From positions 58,355,536-58,419,535 of the forward strand of contig JACMZG010001863.1 in NCBI GenBank assembly GCA_018340805.1: DNA of 64,000 nucleotides, in the 5' to 3' direction. How positions within the stretch are numbered: position 1 is the first letter of the stretch; every line of letters begins with the position of its first letter. The position numbers and the translations under genes are program-made. Under the pieces are notes generated by a model. That model searched no databases and was not told the origin of the DNA. It was given only the letters and a program-made list of their open reading frames with translations. This DNA comes from Microvelia longipes. Lineage: Eukaryota; Arthropoda; Insecta; Hemiptera; Veliidae. This document shows positions 37,196 through 48,316 of this stretch, piece by piece.

Positions 37196-38716
37196 TCGTC
37201 GATGACTTTTAGTTTCCCATTCCAGCTCCCCCAAGTTACTTGACTGGAAATTATTGCCACGATTGGAAAAAGTAATAATTGTCTCCATTTTGTAAAAGTC
37301 AATTTGATCTTCTAGTAGGTACCATTAGTAAGCGTTTCTGTCTGATGACAGAAAACTTGTTATGACTGTGCAAATGTTGTTACTCGGGTTGTAATTCGGA
37401 CGTTAGTCGTATTGTAATGAAAATTTCATTGACTATTAGTGGTATTTAGGGTGAGGCCCCAGACAATCCTCAACATTATACATTCAACAATCTCGTAAGG
37501 AAAGATCAAAATGACGGACACGATAGAGATAATGTTGTGAACATATACAAAATATGTGCTTTCATAAAGATCTTGGATATATCCTACAACAGGCATATTT
37601 AAAAATGCTTCGTTTTAAGGTGCGCATATCTGGAGAAGACACCAAATAAATAATGTTGAAACAGACAAAGGACATTATGATGTCTACGTTAACAAACTTT
37701 ATTACCAAACGCCAAGAGGTCGATAAAACTTATTAGACATCTCATGTGTTGCTTGTATTCTTTGTGATAAATAACTATTGTAAAATGCATAATAATTTGT
37801 GTCTTACTTCATAAATAAGAAATTATCTCTTGTTATATTTATTACAAAATATTTTTACATTTTGAATTATAATTTTCTTGAGACGTATTATGCCTGGCTG
37901 AATATTTTTAATACGTACTACATTTTGCATAAATTAATTTACGTTTAGGTATTCATAACTAAAACCAGATATTGTCGGAATCACCGGTTTAGTGTCTCTT
38001 TATGACTGCCCCTTTTTGCAAAGTGCGGCAGATATAAGGTTTCTTATTCCTAGGATAAACATCTAACCTGATTAGGAGGCACACTCTCTGCTAACAATTA
38101 AATCACCAGGTTCTTTGCGTTAATCAAACTGTATTAAATATAAAACCTACAGAACGATTTGGCTTAGTGACCTCAAAATACAAAGTTATAAAACCAGGTC
38201 AGCTTTATTTAAGCCAAAGTTAAATTAGCCACATTGAAGTTTTTAAGAAATCTTCACAAGTCAATAAAACTTTTACTTTTAATTGAAGGAGATAATTCCC
38301 TCTTCCATTATGATAGTAAAGAAAAAAAGATAACAGAAGAAGGAAATAAGATTTTCTGGACAAAGAAGGGATTTGTGAGTATTACGGGTCCAAGTTTCAC
38401 CACCTCTCTAAGAGGCTTTCTTCTGGAGATGTTGGGAAAATTCAACAAGACCCCCAACACAATCACTAACCAGCTTTCCAGCTTCTTAACACTCCTCTCC
38501 CAATCACTTCAAACTTTTTTTTACCTCACATTTCTCTCTCCTTTCCACCTTTCAAGTCTTATCTAAGTTATTATTTAAGCTCTATCCAGTTGTAATTGAA
38601 ACAGAACGTATTTAATTAAAACAATATTGGGTCTATAAAATAATTCACTATTGTGAGAAAACCTTATTTTAAGATAATCGATTGCTCGTTATTATTAAGT
38701 GAAAAAATTAAATTAT
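37196..38716. other. Non-coding stretch with one weak open frame
   Basis: The plus frame at 38234-38566 (110 codons) has a hydrophobic C-terminal half and no recognised domain. I find no splice or promoter support. Nothing else was seen. Confidence 0.3.
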
Positions 38717-38718
38717 AT

Positions 38719-38783
<65 letters not shown>
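38717..38783. repeat. (TA)n microsatellite
   Basis: TA repeat with one break. Confidence 0.95.
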
Positions 38784-38787
<4 letters not shown>

Positions 38788-39381
38788 TAAAAACAAGTTA
38801 TAGGTTTTTTCTAAACTGGACGTCACAGTTAAGCTAAATTATTTTGGAGCTGAGGATATATTTATCACAACTTTGAAACATTCAAAAATGCTTATAATTT
38901 CATTTTATGTATGCGTCCATACAGTGATATAATATATGCAGTGTTAAATGTTTATCTTACACACACTGTAGAGTTCATTAAACCTTCCTGGTGGTGACGT
39001 CATAATAAATTATTTTGCCAAAGGGCTGCTTTGGATAGTCCGACTGAACTGAGACCGGTCTCTATCGTTTCTGCCTATACCTTTTAGAAAATACATCGAG
39101 GTCTTTACGCATGGAGGGTGTAGCATTATTATGTTAAAGTAGACTTTGTCTGCCATATTTAATTGTTGCTCTGTAGCTTGATGGTTATAATAAATAAGGT
39201 TATGATTCCTGTGTTCATGTAATACATGTGTTATTATTAATTTTCCCTGTTAGTATTAAAGAAACAGTACAGAGGGCATGCTTACCTTTACCTCGCCGTT
39301 GTTTCGTCCGTGAGAGCCATTTTTATCTTGTCTGTCTGGAACAGTTGGCTAACGAGGTAACGTGGGTGTTGTATATATATA

Positions 39382-39428
<47 letters not shown>

Positions 39429-40180
39429 ATTTATTTATTTATTTATTTAGTCTGCCATGGTAAATCGTCTAAAAGAAAAATTAAATACGCCACTTAGTCA
39501 ATAAAGAAGGTAAAAATCCACTAAAGCTGCCAGTTTATATTATAATCAAACAAAGTTCATACAAATCGGAAAATTTCATTTTAGACGACTTCTTATTTTG
39601 ATTTTACTGCAATATTTTTGACGCTCCTGCAGACTAAAGTAGTGAACTGATACTGATGCATTAAGAATTTTTTGATTTGTCTTGTGTTCGTTTGCATTCG
39701 TACGTGATAAAATCTCTAATTCGACATTCCTACCATTAGCTTAGTTTTTCATACGATGAGGCTTTTGCAATCTTAACTGCTGAACACATTTTAATAGACT
39801 CTCTGGATTCGTTGATATTTATGTGTGTGTGTGTGGGGATGTATGTATGCGTGTGCGCGTGTTTGTGTAGATATGAGGTTTTCCAGTCATACTTTGTAGA
39901 CATTTTTATACATACATACATTTGATACATTTTTAATAAAACGTTCAACCTTATTGAGATGAGGGTCTCTTTTAAACAAATATTAAACTTTTCTTAAAAT
40001 GCTAACTGGAGCATTTCCTTTGGAAAATCTACAATAAAATTGAGTTAGAAGTCGTAATGTCGGTTCTCAGTCTATGCACTTTTAACTGACAAAAAGTAAG
40101 CAGGCCAAAGGAAATTTGCTCGACATGCGCGGCATTTCAGAGGTTTTTAAATTTAAACCCTATTTATGAGTTTTCTTTTA
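38784..40180. other. Non-coding stretch with (TA)n at 39370-39432
   Basis: No supported gene was seen. The stretch holds a TA microsatellite at 39370-39432 followed by a short TTTA tract, and a GT-rich tract near 39825-39870. Confidence 0.45.
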
Positions 40181-40606
40181 GACCAAGAGCCCAGGGGTGT
40201 TTTGTTAATAAAAAGTTTAATGGCTGGAACCGGTCTAAATTTTTCGTAAATACCTTCCTGAACAAGGATCTGCAATTCTGCCGACTCGTATCGGATGGGT
40301 GCCCCAGGCAGAACGCACTTTACAGGTCAAATTTACCACCGAAGTTAATAAAAAGTGTAATGGCTGGAAACGGGTTTAATTTTTCGTAAATACCTTCCTG
40401 AACAAGGATCTGCAATTCTGCCGACTCGTATCGGATGGGTGTCCCAGGCAGAACCTTTGACCCCTAAAGTGCGTTCTGCCTGGGACACCCATCCGATACG
40501 AGTCGGCAGAATTGCAGATCCTTGTTCAGGAAGGTATTTAAAAAAAAATGAGACCGGTTCCAGCCATTACACTTTTTATTAACAAAACACCCCTGGGCTC
40601 TTCGTC
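40181..40606. mobile_element. Foldback MITE family F1, rearranged copy with three arms
   Basis: This is the same family as 353-638, flanked by TA at 40179-40180 and 40607-40608. It contains two successive left arms (40181 on, and again from about 40345) before the single right arm. The spacer after the first arm (GAACGCACTTTACAGGTCAA) is the inverted form of the spacer between the second arm pair, so the extra arm probably arose by hairpin-mediated rearrangement. Confidence 0.85.
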
Positions 40607-40608
40607 TA

Positions 40609-41929
40609 TTTTGTTCTAGCACCTATACAGCCGATCAAACTTTAAAACAATCATCTAGAAATTGATTCAATTACCTATGTAATATCTTGGCCTCTATAAA
40701 GCTAACAATGGTAACGCCTTCAGTGGTCTCCGGTCCTCTCGGAAGGCCCACATAATAAAAATAAATTATTTGCAATATAAACCGATCGGTCCACATAATA
40801 AAAAAAATGTCAAAATTAATATGGCAACATTACTCATAATAAATAATAATGAATCAACAATCAATGCATGAAGAGCTTCTTCTGTGCGGGTGGATGGCCT
40901 GCGATGCCCCCCCTCCCGTAACGGCCAGAGGCCTTATATAAGATAAGGCGTTAACATTTTTAACTGAAAATACTGATAACGAAATAAATGTTAAACCAAC
41001 TTTTAAGATACCATCTACCTGATATAAGAAAAGTTAAGTAAAATATAAGAAAATCAAACTACTCAGAGAAAAAGTTTTTCTAACAAATCTCAGGAGACAT
41101 GAGGTTAAACTAGTTTAAGAAGGTCTAAAACTTCTCCAGAACTTGATGGTCTTAAGCGTTAACTCTCTCGACCTTTCTTGACTCGCAACTTGCAACTTCA
41201 ACCCTCTTTCGAGGTCTAATTAGACCTGCCAAGTTTTTCTGGATAAAACTTTTCCAAGTTAATCTGTTTAACTATCTCGTTGAGTAGTTTTTATTTCAAC
41301 TGTTCCGAACTATTTTCTTCAAGTTTATTATTTTATCAGAAACATATGTCTGATATAAGGGAAAACTTTTGAAAATAAAATAAAGTGATAATTTAATATA
41401 TGAAAGAAGATAAAGGTAGAAAATATTGCACAATGTTTTTAGTATTACTATCAAATTAATAGAATGAAACACAAGTGTGAGAGTAAAATAAATAAAATAG
41501 ATTTTTCCATTTAAAATTGAAAGCAAATACTGATAACAGATAGCCAAGTTGATCAAGCATTCACAGCGTTTTCAGGCCGATAACTGCCTTTCTTATTAAA
41601 GTATTAATTTGACATAGGTTGACTAAATGTTAACGGCACAGACGTCTACCGACTTTTACAAGCTACTACGTTCACATGTAGACAGGTACTTCGTAACTTA
41701 AAACATTTGAAATAATTACTAAACTTATAAAGAAAGACATTTAAATCCCGAGGGGAGAGGGATATTCTAATTAGGAAAAGATAACTGACTAAGCTTAAAG
41801 ATAAGTAACTAAGCTTTAAACTAGTGCAAATAATAGTGCGTACTTCTTATTTTAGAGGCATAGTTTTGTACAACAACTGGATGATTATGCGCATTTACTT
41901 TGGAAAATACAGACAAAATGAGTTACGAG
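40609..41929. other. Non-coding stretch
   Basis: No supported gene was seen. Near 40740-40810, CCACATAATAAAAA is duplicated. The open frame at 41296-41556 is AT-rich and featureless. Confidence 0.4.
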
Positions 41930-42510
41930 CAGTGCTTGACAATTGAGTAACTGCTTAGGTTCTAAAGCATGAACCGGAACCACGCTATGGACATGGTTCT
42001 TGCATAAGCAAGAAATGGGTTGTTTAGCACGGAAACACGCATTCTAAATTAAATTCGCCCGACAGCGGACCACCGCAACGGAATTATTTATTTAGTAGTT
42101 GTAAACTTATATTATGTAAAAGGCACGGAAACACGCATCCAAAGGAAATTCGCCCGACATGCGGACCACCGCGCCAGAATTATTTTCTAGTTTTAAACTT
42201 ATATTAGGTAAAAAAAACGATACAAAATTATTGTCCTACTAGGATTTGAACCCAGGTACTCTGGGTTTGAGTGCTTACATCCAAAGAAAATTCGCCCGAC
42301 ATGCGGACCACCGCGCCAGAATTATTTTCTAGTTGTAAACTTATATTAAGTAATAAAACGATAAAAAATTATTGTCCCTTCCAGGATTTGAACCCAGGTA
42401 CCCTGAGTTTGAGTGGTCGTATTGACTCCAGACCACTGGCATTCAACTCAGAGGCCCGAAAAACATTAAAAATGACACCCTACTCGAAATTTATTTTTCA
42501 ACAACCGTAA
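41930..42510. repeat. Interspersed repeat R1 with internal tandem triplication
   Basis: The R1 sequence (GCATGAACCGGAACC, then CACGGAAACACGCAT, TTCGCCCGACATGCGGACC and CGCGCCAGAATTATT) occurs here with its middle part repeated three times (42027-42120, 42121-42277, 42278-42420). Two of the units carry the B-box-like GGATTTGAACCCAGGTAC. Confidence 0.8.
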
Positions 42511-42770
42511 TTTTGGTTTTCTATAATTTTTGTAGTTTTTTCGACTTTTTGGTCACTTAGAGTGGTCGTATTGACTTCGGACCGGTTTCATGCGATTCAG
42601 CGCCCAAAAATACATAGATAACGACACCCTACTCGAAATTTATTTTTTATCGACCTAAATTTTGGTTTTTAGGTGATTTACAATGGTTTTTTCGACTTTT
42701 TGGTCACTTAAAGTTGTCGTATCGACTTCGGAACGGTTTCATTTGATTCAGCGCCTAAAAATTATAAATA
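42415..42770. repeat. Tandem repeat of about 145 bp
   Basis: GTGGTCGTATTGACT..., GACACCCTACTCGAAATTTA and TTTTTCGACTTTTTGGTCAC recur two and a half times. Confidence 0.8.
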
Positions 42771-42999
42771 TTGACCTTTTTTGTGGCAAAATATTAACCC
42801 TGAAATTTGCCGATTTTTTGAAAATTTCGCTGACTCAGCAAACCGGGTTAATGACGCCACAAAAACCTGGTTTTCAATTTTTCAATAGGGTTCGTGTCCT
42901 CACAAAGGTTGATTTTGGTACCAAGATTAGTTAAAAAATATTGATTCGTTCGAAAGATAGAGTGTTTACAAGAAAGTGTCTAGAAATACACACACATAT

Positions 43000-43053
<54 letters not shown>

Positions 43054-43604
43054 GCAAAACGTATTTTTTCATCATTAGGGACCTCTGAAACGGATTTGTG
43101 TCGTGGTCCGAGGTTCGAATTCCGCCATGACGCCTATCCCATTAACCGAATTTTCAAAGGGAATTCGCTAAAACAACGCATTTTTAGGTTTTTATTTTTA
43201 ATAAAAAAAACGATTTTGATAAATTTTTACCAAATTAAAAAAAATTCTAAAGAAAATGTCATTGTTTATGTTTTGAGGCGCTGAATCAAATAAAACAAAA
43301 CACTATAAGTGGCCAAAAACTAAATTAGTAAAGGCGACATTGTTTCTTTTATCTACATACAAAAATCTAGTTAAACCAGTTTATATAAACAAAAAATTAC
43401 AACTAACCAGAGAACACTTCGAATTTCGAAGAGAATGATTTATTTTTATGAGAGACCGATTTAAATTTATTGTCGGTTTAGTAAAATATTTTTACAAGCA
43501 CGTTTAGTAACGAAATAATTCTGGCGCAAGTGCCTCAAGCCAGAAGAACTTCCTATAAAAATGCGTGCTTTTTTGCTCTACATATTATATCTTGTATAAA
43601 TCTT
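42771..43604. other. R1 tail, TA tract and non-coding DNA
   Basis: The stretch at 42840-43010 matches the R1 tail downstream of the copia element (TGGTACCAAGATTAGTTAAA, then a CACACA run). A TA tract lies at 43010-43046. No gene was found. Confidence 0.5.
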
Positions 43605-44035
43605 CTGTTTATGATTCATAACCTGGAGCCGTAGTATTACTACTTTTTACTCAATTATTTGATTCATAACCTGGAGAAGTAGTATTACTACTTGTTACTC
43701 AATTATTTGATTCATAACTTGGAGCGTAGTAACTCTTGGAGCCGTAGTATTACTACTTGTTACTCTCATAACCTGGAGCCGTAGTAACTACTTGTTATCA
43801 TTATTTGATTCATAACCTTGAGCGTAGTATTACTACTTGTTACTCAATTATTTGATTCATAACCTGGAGCCGTAGTATTACTACTTGTTACTCAAATTAT
43901 TTGATTCATAACCTGGAGCCGTAGTAATTAATACTTGTTACTCAATTATTTGATTCATAAACTGGAGCCGTAGTATTACTACTTGTTACCATTATTTGAT
44001 CATAACCTGTATTACCTTGTAACTTAATTATTCTG
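43605..44035. repeat. 48-bp minisatellite with indels
   Basis: The unit GATTCATAACCTGGAGCCGT with AGTATTACTACTTGTTACTC recurs about nine times. Several copies are shortened. Confidence 0.9.
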
Positions 44036-44279
44036 ATTTTTTTAAAGGAGATGCACTTAAACATTTTAAACATTAAGACAATCTGAGCTTGATATTAGTA
44101 CGAATAATGCTGTGCATTTCCGATTTGGGGAGTTATGATTGTACTTTTGAATAAAATTTAGGATAAATATGCGCATTTCCTTTATAAAGTTTGGAAACAA
44201 TGGGGTAACAAGTAGTAATGAAATTTCTTTAGGTTATGAATCATCATGAACAGATCATTCATTACTATGAATTGTTAAG

Positions 44280-44575
44280 CAATGAAGCACATATTTCAAA
44301 GAAAATTCGCCTGGTTTGAGGACCGCTGCGCTAGAATTCTTTTAAGTTCAGTTAACGCTTATCTTTAAGGGTTTAGCGCATTTTCTAGAAAAATTAATTA
44401 AAAGTAGAAATTGTGTAGCTTAAGTTACAAAGCATTAACCGGAAATAAATGGATAAAAAGAACCAAGGGTCCTAGGTTGGAGTACTTGGAGTAATTCCGG
44501 ACTAGTTTCATTTTTCTTAGAGCTCTTAAAAATATTGAAAACAACAACCTACTTAACTTTCTTGAGTCTGTCACG
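44280..44575. repeat. Interspersed repeat R1, diverged copy
   Basis: It contains AAAGAAAATTCGCC, GCTGCGCTAGAATTCTTTT and AAAGCATTAACCGGAAA in the R1 order, but much decayed. Confidence 0.55.
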
Positions 44576-44639
44576 ACTCACCGACATCGTCGAGTCGAAA
44601 AAGAAGTGAAGGGAAACTGCTAATGCCACTGTTTGACAT

Positions 44640-45085
44640 GTGTTCACTTTTAATTTTTTTCTCTTTGCCGTTATTTCTTTATGTTATATCCGGCACTGAT
44701 GATGGCCTCTTGTTAGGTTGAAAGAGCTTTGAATAAATTATTGTTTTTGGAGAGACTCTTTTCTACATTACTTAAATTATAAACAACTCCACTGGTGCTA
44801 ATTCTCAATCATATAACATGTAACCTACTAACTCATATAACCTACTTGAAATATGTTTTCACTCATAGTCTTACAGATCAGATATCAAAGATAGACTATG
44901 AGTTTATCTTTGATATCTAATAGTAATAGAACAATATAGTGAGATTAATACATTAATAAATCAAGATAGTGAGATAGATTCTTAGTCTATCTTTGGTATC
45001 TAATCTGTAAGACTCATCTATCATCCTCTTCTTTATTCAACGACTAGCACTGATGATTGCCTCTAGGTTGAAAGAGCATTGCTAT
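44640..45085 (+). pseudogene. Two Penelope-like 3' tail relics flanking an inverted repeat
   Basis: GGCACTGATGATGGCCTC ... GGTTGAAAGAGC at 44692-44730 and GCACTGATGATTGCCTC ... GGTTGAAAGAGC at 45049-45085 resemble the hammerhead-bearing tail of the PLE at 13.7 kb. Between them, ATAGTCTTACAGATCAGATA and its complement form an inverted repeat (about 44865-45010). Neither relic keeps a usable cleavage triplet. Confidence 0.55.
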
Positions 45086-45174
45086 TAAAGAAATGTATTT
45101 TTTTTAATAGACTTCTTCTTTGTATGTTTTAGAATGAGCATAAATGGAGTCCATCGTAAAGCCTATCCACAAAT

Positions 45175-45813
45175 AATAGTTATTTATGCAACAAGGGATG
45201 AAAGTAAGTTTTACAGCTCAAGTTAAAGTTTCGTCCTAAGGCAGTGCCGAAGGAGGAAACTTCATTAGCTCACGAGGCCGGTATGCCGAGGGAGATAAAC
45301 TAGTTAGCTCCCGAGGCTTGCCGAGGGAGTTAACTAACATTTTGGCTCCAGAGGCTTGACGAGGGAGATAATACGAGAGCTGAAAACTTTCATCCTTGTT
45401 GCATATTAAAATTTTATCTACGACTAGAGAACTAATACTAACAACTATTAATATATTCTTCAGCTCCTTAATTGTTATTGTCTTAGTTTAGTTTATTCTT
45501 ACCATGTCAATTACTCTGATGAAGAGAGAATAAAGCCACTATCTTCACATTATTTTATTGTAAGCTGTCAATAGAATAATGTGTAATACTATATTTGTAA
45601 TTTAAACATTAGCGTGTGTATATTGTATATTCTACCCGTAGTACCAACATAACACCGAAAAAATCCTAAAAATTTCCTAAAATTCCTAAAATTTTAATTA
45701 AAAATTCTGTCAAGTTGGCAACACTTCCAATTTTCCTCCCTAGGGAATAAAAGTACATTTACAGTGTGAGATAACAAGACTGTAAGTAGAATTTACAATA
45801 CAAGGAGTAGATA
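45175..45813. repeat. Composite repeat R2, copy 1
   Basis: It is about 640 bp. The first 240 bp form a foldback: TTATTTATGCAACAAGGGAT pairs with the complement at about 45390-45410, and in between are several CCCGAGGCTTGCCGAGGGAG dyads. The remaining 390 bp begin TTTTATCTACGACT and end AAGGAGTAGATA, which gives short TATCTAC/GTAGATA termini. The whole recurs at 61107-61744 and 63099-63716. It is non-coding; the element type is unknown. Confidence 0.85.
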
Positions 45814-46426
45814 TATATATTTATTCACAATAAACCTGAACACTTTCTTCTTTATTGTAAATAAATATCTTGAACTATGTAGAGATTTTCTATTCTTTCG
45901 TTCTATGACTTCTTCTTCTTTCACTTCATGAAGATTTAAAATAACCGTGTTAACGTTGAAAATATAAAGAGATATCAAGCGCTTTAGATTCAGAACTTAG
46001 CAATGTAGACATAGGATTTATTGCTTAAGCTATTCAAGGTATAAAACTTAAATAGCTTAACCAACAGAAAAACCTTGCATGAAAGTCATAGATTAAACAC
46101 TATGATCTTTATTGAACGTTCGTTTTTCTGGTATCCTTTCTGATATGACAAACTCTAATTCCCACGTTTGTTTTTTTAAACTACATGCTTTTTACAAAAT
46201 GTAATTAGTGAGTAGAATTATTAGAGAATTTACATTATATGAGTGATAACTGATAAGCAAATAAGCGGGATAAAGCTTATCGTTTATTATTCTTAATTTC
46301 CCTGAGTTTCATGAACACCATCTAATTGAGTATTTTTATTTTTAATTTTATTAATAATTTTTAATTTTTAATAATTTTGTTTGTGTATTTTTTTTATTAT
46401 TTCATTATGTATTTTTATTGTTTCAG
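45814..46426. other. Region upstream of the IGFBP-like exon
   Basis: An AT-rich stretch ending in a good splice acceptor (TTTTTATTGTTTCAG, AG at 46425-46426). The 5' untranslated exon expected upstream could not be located. Confidence 0.4.
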
Positions 46427-46723
46427 TGCTATGATGTGAGGGTACAATGTCTTTACTCTGTGTCTGGGTCCTGCTACTAGGACCCGCATTGGTCCGTTCG
46501 TTCTCATGCGTGTGTACTCCATCAGAGTGTGAACTGACATCGGATTCGGACTGTCCACCAGGCGTCGGAACTGTTTGGGATCCGTGCGGGTGTTGTCGAG
46601 TTTGTGCCAGGACTGAAAACCAGCCTTGCGGTGGTCCTTATGGATTTTATGGTTCGTGCGGCAAAGGATTACTCTGTGTCGTCACAGATGTCTCGTCAGA
46701 CGGAACTGAAGGCACATGTAAAC
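46427..46723 (+). CDS. Secreted single-domain IGFBP-like protein (first coding exon)
   Basis: The exon is bounded by acceptor TTTCAG at 46421-46426 and donor C|GTAAGT at 46723/46724. The ATG at 46447 starts a signal peptide (MSLLCVWVLLLGPALVRS) followed by about 74 residues with 12 cysteines, including PCGCCRVC and QPCGGPYG. This matches the IGFBP N-terminal domain (GCGCCxxC motif) at full cysteine count. Such stand-alone domains in arthropods (SIBD type) are secreted and linked to immunity or insulin-like signalling; the partner is unknown here. The exon ends in phase 1, just after the last cysteine. A minimal upstream ORF (ATG ATG TGA, about 46431-46439) precedes the start. The next exon is uncertain; one weak candidate, at 47664-47680, would add only QTLL. 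Confidence 0.85.
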
Positions 46724-47346
46724 GTAAGTAAAACATTATTTAGGTAACAATTGAGTTTCGAGTCCAATAAGACTGCTTATCAAGTAATTGACGCATGAGA
46801 CATATGACAAAGGAATAGTGCATGAGTCATATGACAAAGGAATATTGCATAAATCAGATGACAAAGGAATAGCCAGAGTAAAATTAGTTGGACGTAAACC
46901 ATTACGTCCTACTAATCCAACTAAATTTCAACTAATTTTCACAAGGTCATAATACAACCTTGTAACTAACTATTATATCATAGGAATAGCCTGTCCGATT
47001 AGCATTCCTTTGTCATTAGACTTATGTAAAGACTCAGTTTCAAATCCCAGAACATTGTTTAAAATTAATCGACCGACGCTTGTGTAAGTTGACAAAGGAA
47101 TGCCTGTTCGATTAACATTTCTTTGTCATTAGACTGATCCAACATTTTCTCTTTCTTTCTACTTATTCATCTATCTCCTTAGTTGTTAACGTAATGTTGT
47201 TGAACAAACATGTTCTTTATTGGCAAAAGTATACAATTTACATATACTTAAATGTTGAATACTACTTTGAAAGATAATTAAATATATGGTATTTTTGCAA
47301 TGTAGTAATATGCTATTGGGACAATGCTAATGTACAAAAATTTGTA
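46724..47346. other. Intron of the IGFBP-like gene, small repeats
   Basis: A segment with ATATGACAAAGGAATA... is repeated about three times at 46798-46875, and ATTAGCATTCCTTTGTCATT and its near-complement recur near 47000-47130. No exon was found. Confidence 0.5.
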
Positions 47347-47600
47347 TTTTTCACCCAATAATAGTTATTTATGCACCAAGGGAATAAACAATGCAATTAT
47401 ATCCCTGAGCAGTTACAAGGTTTCTAAGGCGTAAGTAGAGTTGGCCAAAGTATTTAAATCCTGAGGCGAAGCCAATGGATTTATGTGTTAAATTCCCGAG
47501 GCAAAGCCGAGGAGGTCATGACTATTAACTCCCGAGGCGAAGCCGAGGAAGGTAATTGCGAGGGGGAAAATTGTACTTTACTCCCAAGGTGCAAACAAGA
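47347..47600. repeat. Foldback related to R2
   Basis: It starts TAGTTATTTATGCACCAAGG, like R2, and the right arm is ACTCCCAAGGTGCAAACAAG. In between are CCCGAGGCGAAGCCGAGGA dyads. It is a diverged relative of the first half of R2. Confidence 0.7.
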
Positions 47601-48316
47601 TTTTATCTCCAGACGTTGACTTTATTTTAATATGTTTTGTTGTATTTTATTCTATTTTTTTAGGTCAGACCCTCTTATAAATTTAGGGGTGTTGCCTCCA
47701 AAAAAATTGTATTGCTCCAAATAACTTCTTTTGGCCTGAAACGGATTTGGAGCCAGTACTTTTTTTTTTGTTTGTGTCCCCTTATAAATTTTTGGGGTGC
47801 TGCCCCCAAAAATATTTTCGTTTTCTCTAAACTACTTCTCTTGACCTAAATCGGATTTTGAGCCAATATTTTTTTTATTTCGGTTGAGTCTCCCTAATAA
47901 ATTTTAGGAGTGCAACCCCCCGAGAAAATTTAAAAAATTGATTGATCACTTTTATAAATTTAGAGAATAACACTTCTCCATGAAAATTAATATAATTGGC
48001 TCTAATAACCCAAGAATAGGAAACACTTTTTATTCCCAAGGGAGAAAAGTTAAAGGAAGTGAAAAGTAGTCCTTGGGAGTGAAAAGTATCTTTTCTCCCT
48101 TGGGAGTGAAAAGTATCTTTCTCCCTTGGGAGTGAAAAGTATCTTTTTCTCCCTTGGGAGTGAAAAGTATCTTTTTCTCCCTTGGGAGTGAAAAGTATCT
48201 TTTTCTCCCTTGGGTGAAAAGTATCTTTTTCTCCCTTAGGAGTGAAAAGTGCTTCTTTACTCCCTACATATTAGTCAATAAACTTTACATAATACACCGT
48301 CTGGAGATAAAGATAA
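47590..48316. repeat. TIR-bounded segment with 125-bp and 30-bp tandem repeats
   Basis: The ends TTATCTCCAGACG (about 47593) and CGTCTGGAGATAA (about 48299-48311) are inverted copies. This mirrors the TATCTAC/GTAGATA ends of the second half of R2. Inside, a unit of about 125 bp with CTTATAAATTTxGGGGTG and CCCCCAAAA occurs three times (47660-47940). Then about eight copies of a 28-30-bp unit (CTCCCTTGGGAGTGAAAAGT) occupy 48045-48265. Confidence 0.7.

Noticed and set aside
38234..38566. 110-codon plus-strand open frame
   Set aside because: No homology that I recognise, no splice or promoter context, and composition like its AT-rich surroundings.
47664..47680. Terminal exon of the IGFBP-like gene adding QTLL and a stop
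   Set aside because: The acceptor TTTTTTTAG is good and the phase fits, but the site lies at the edge of a tandem repeat, so it was not added to the gene model.
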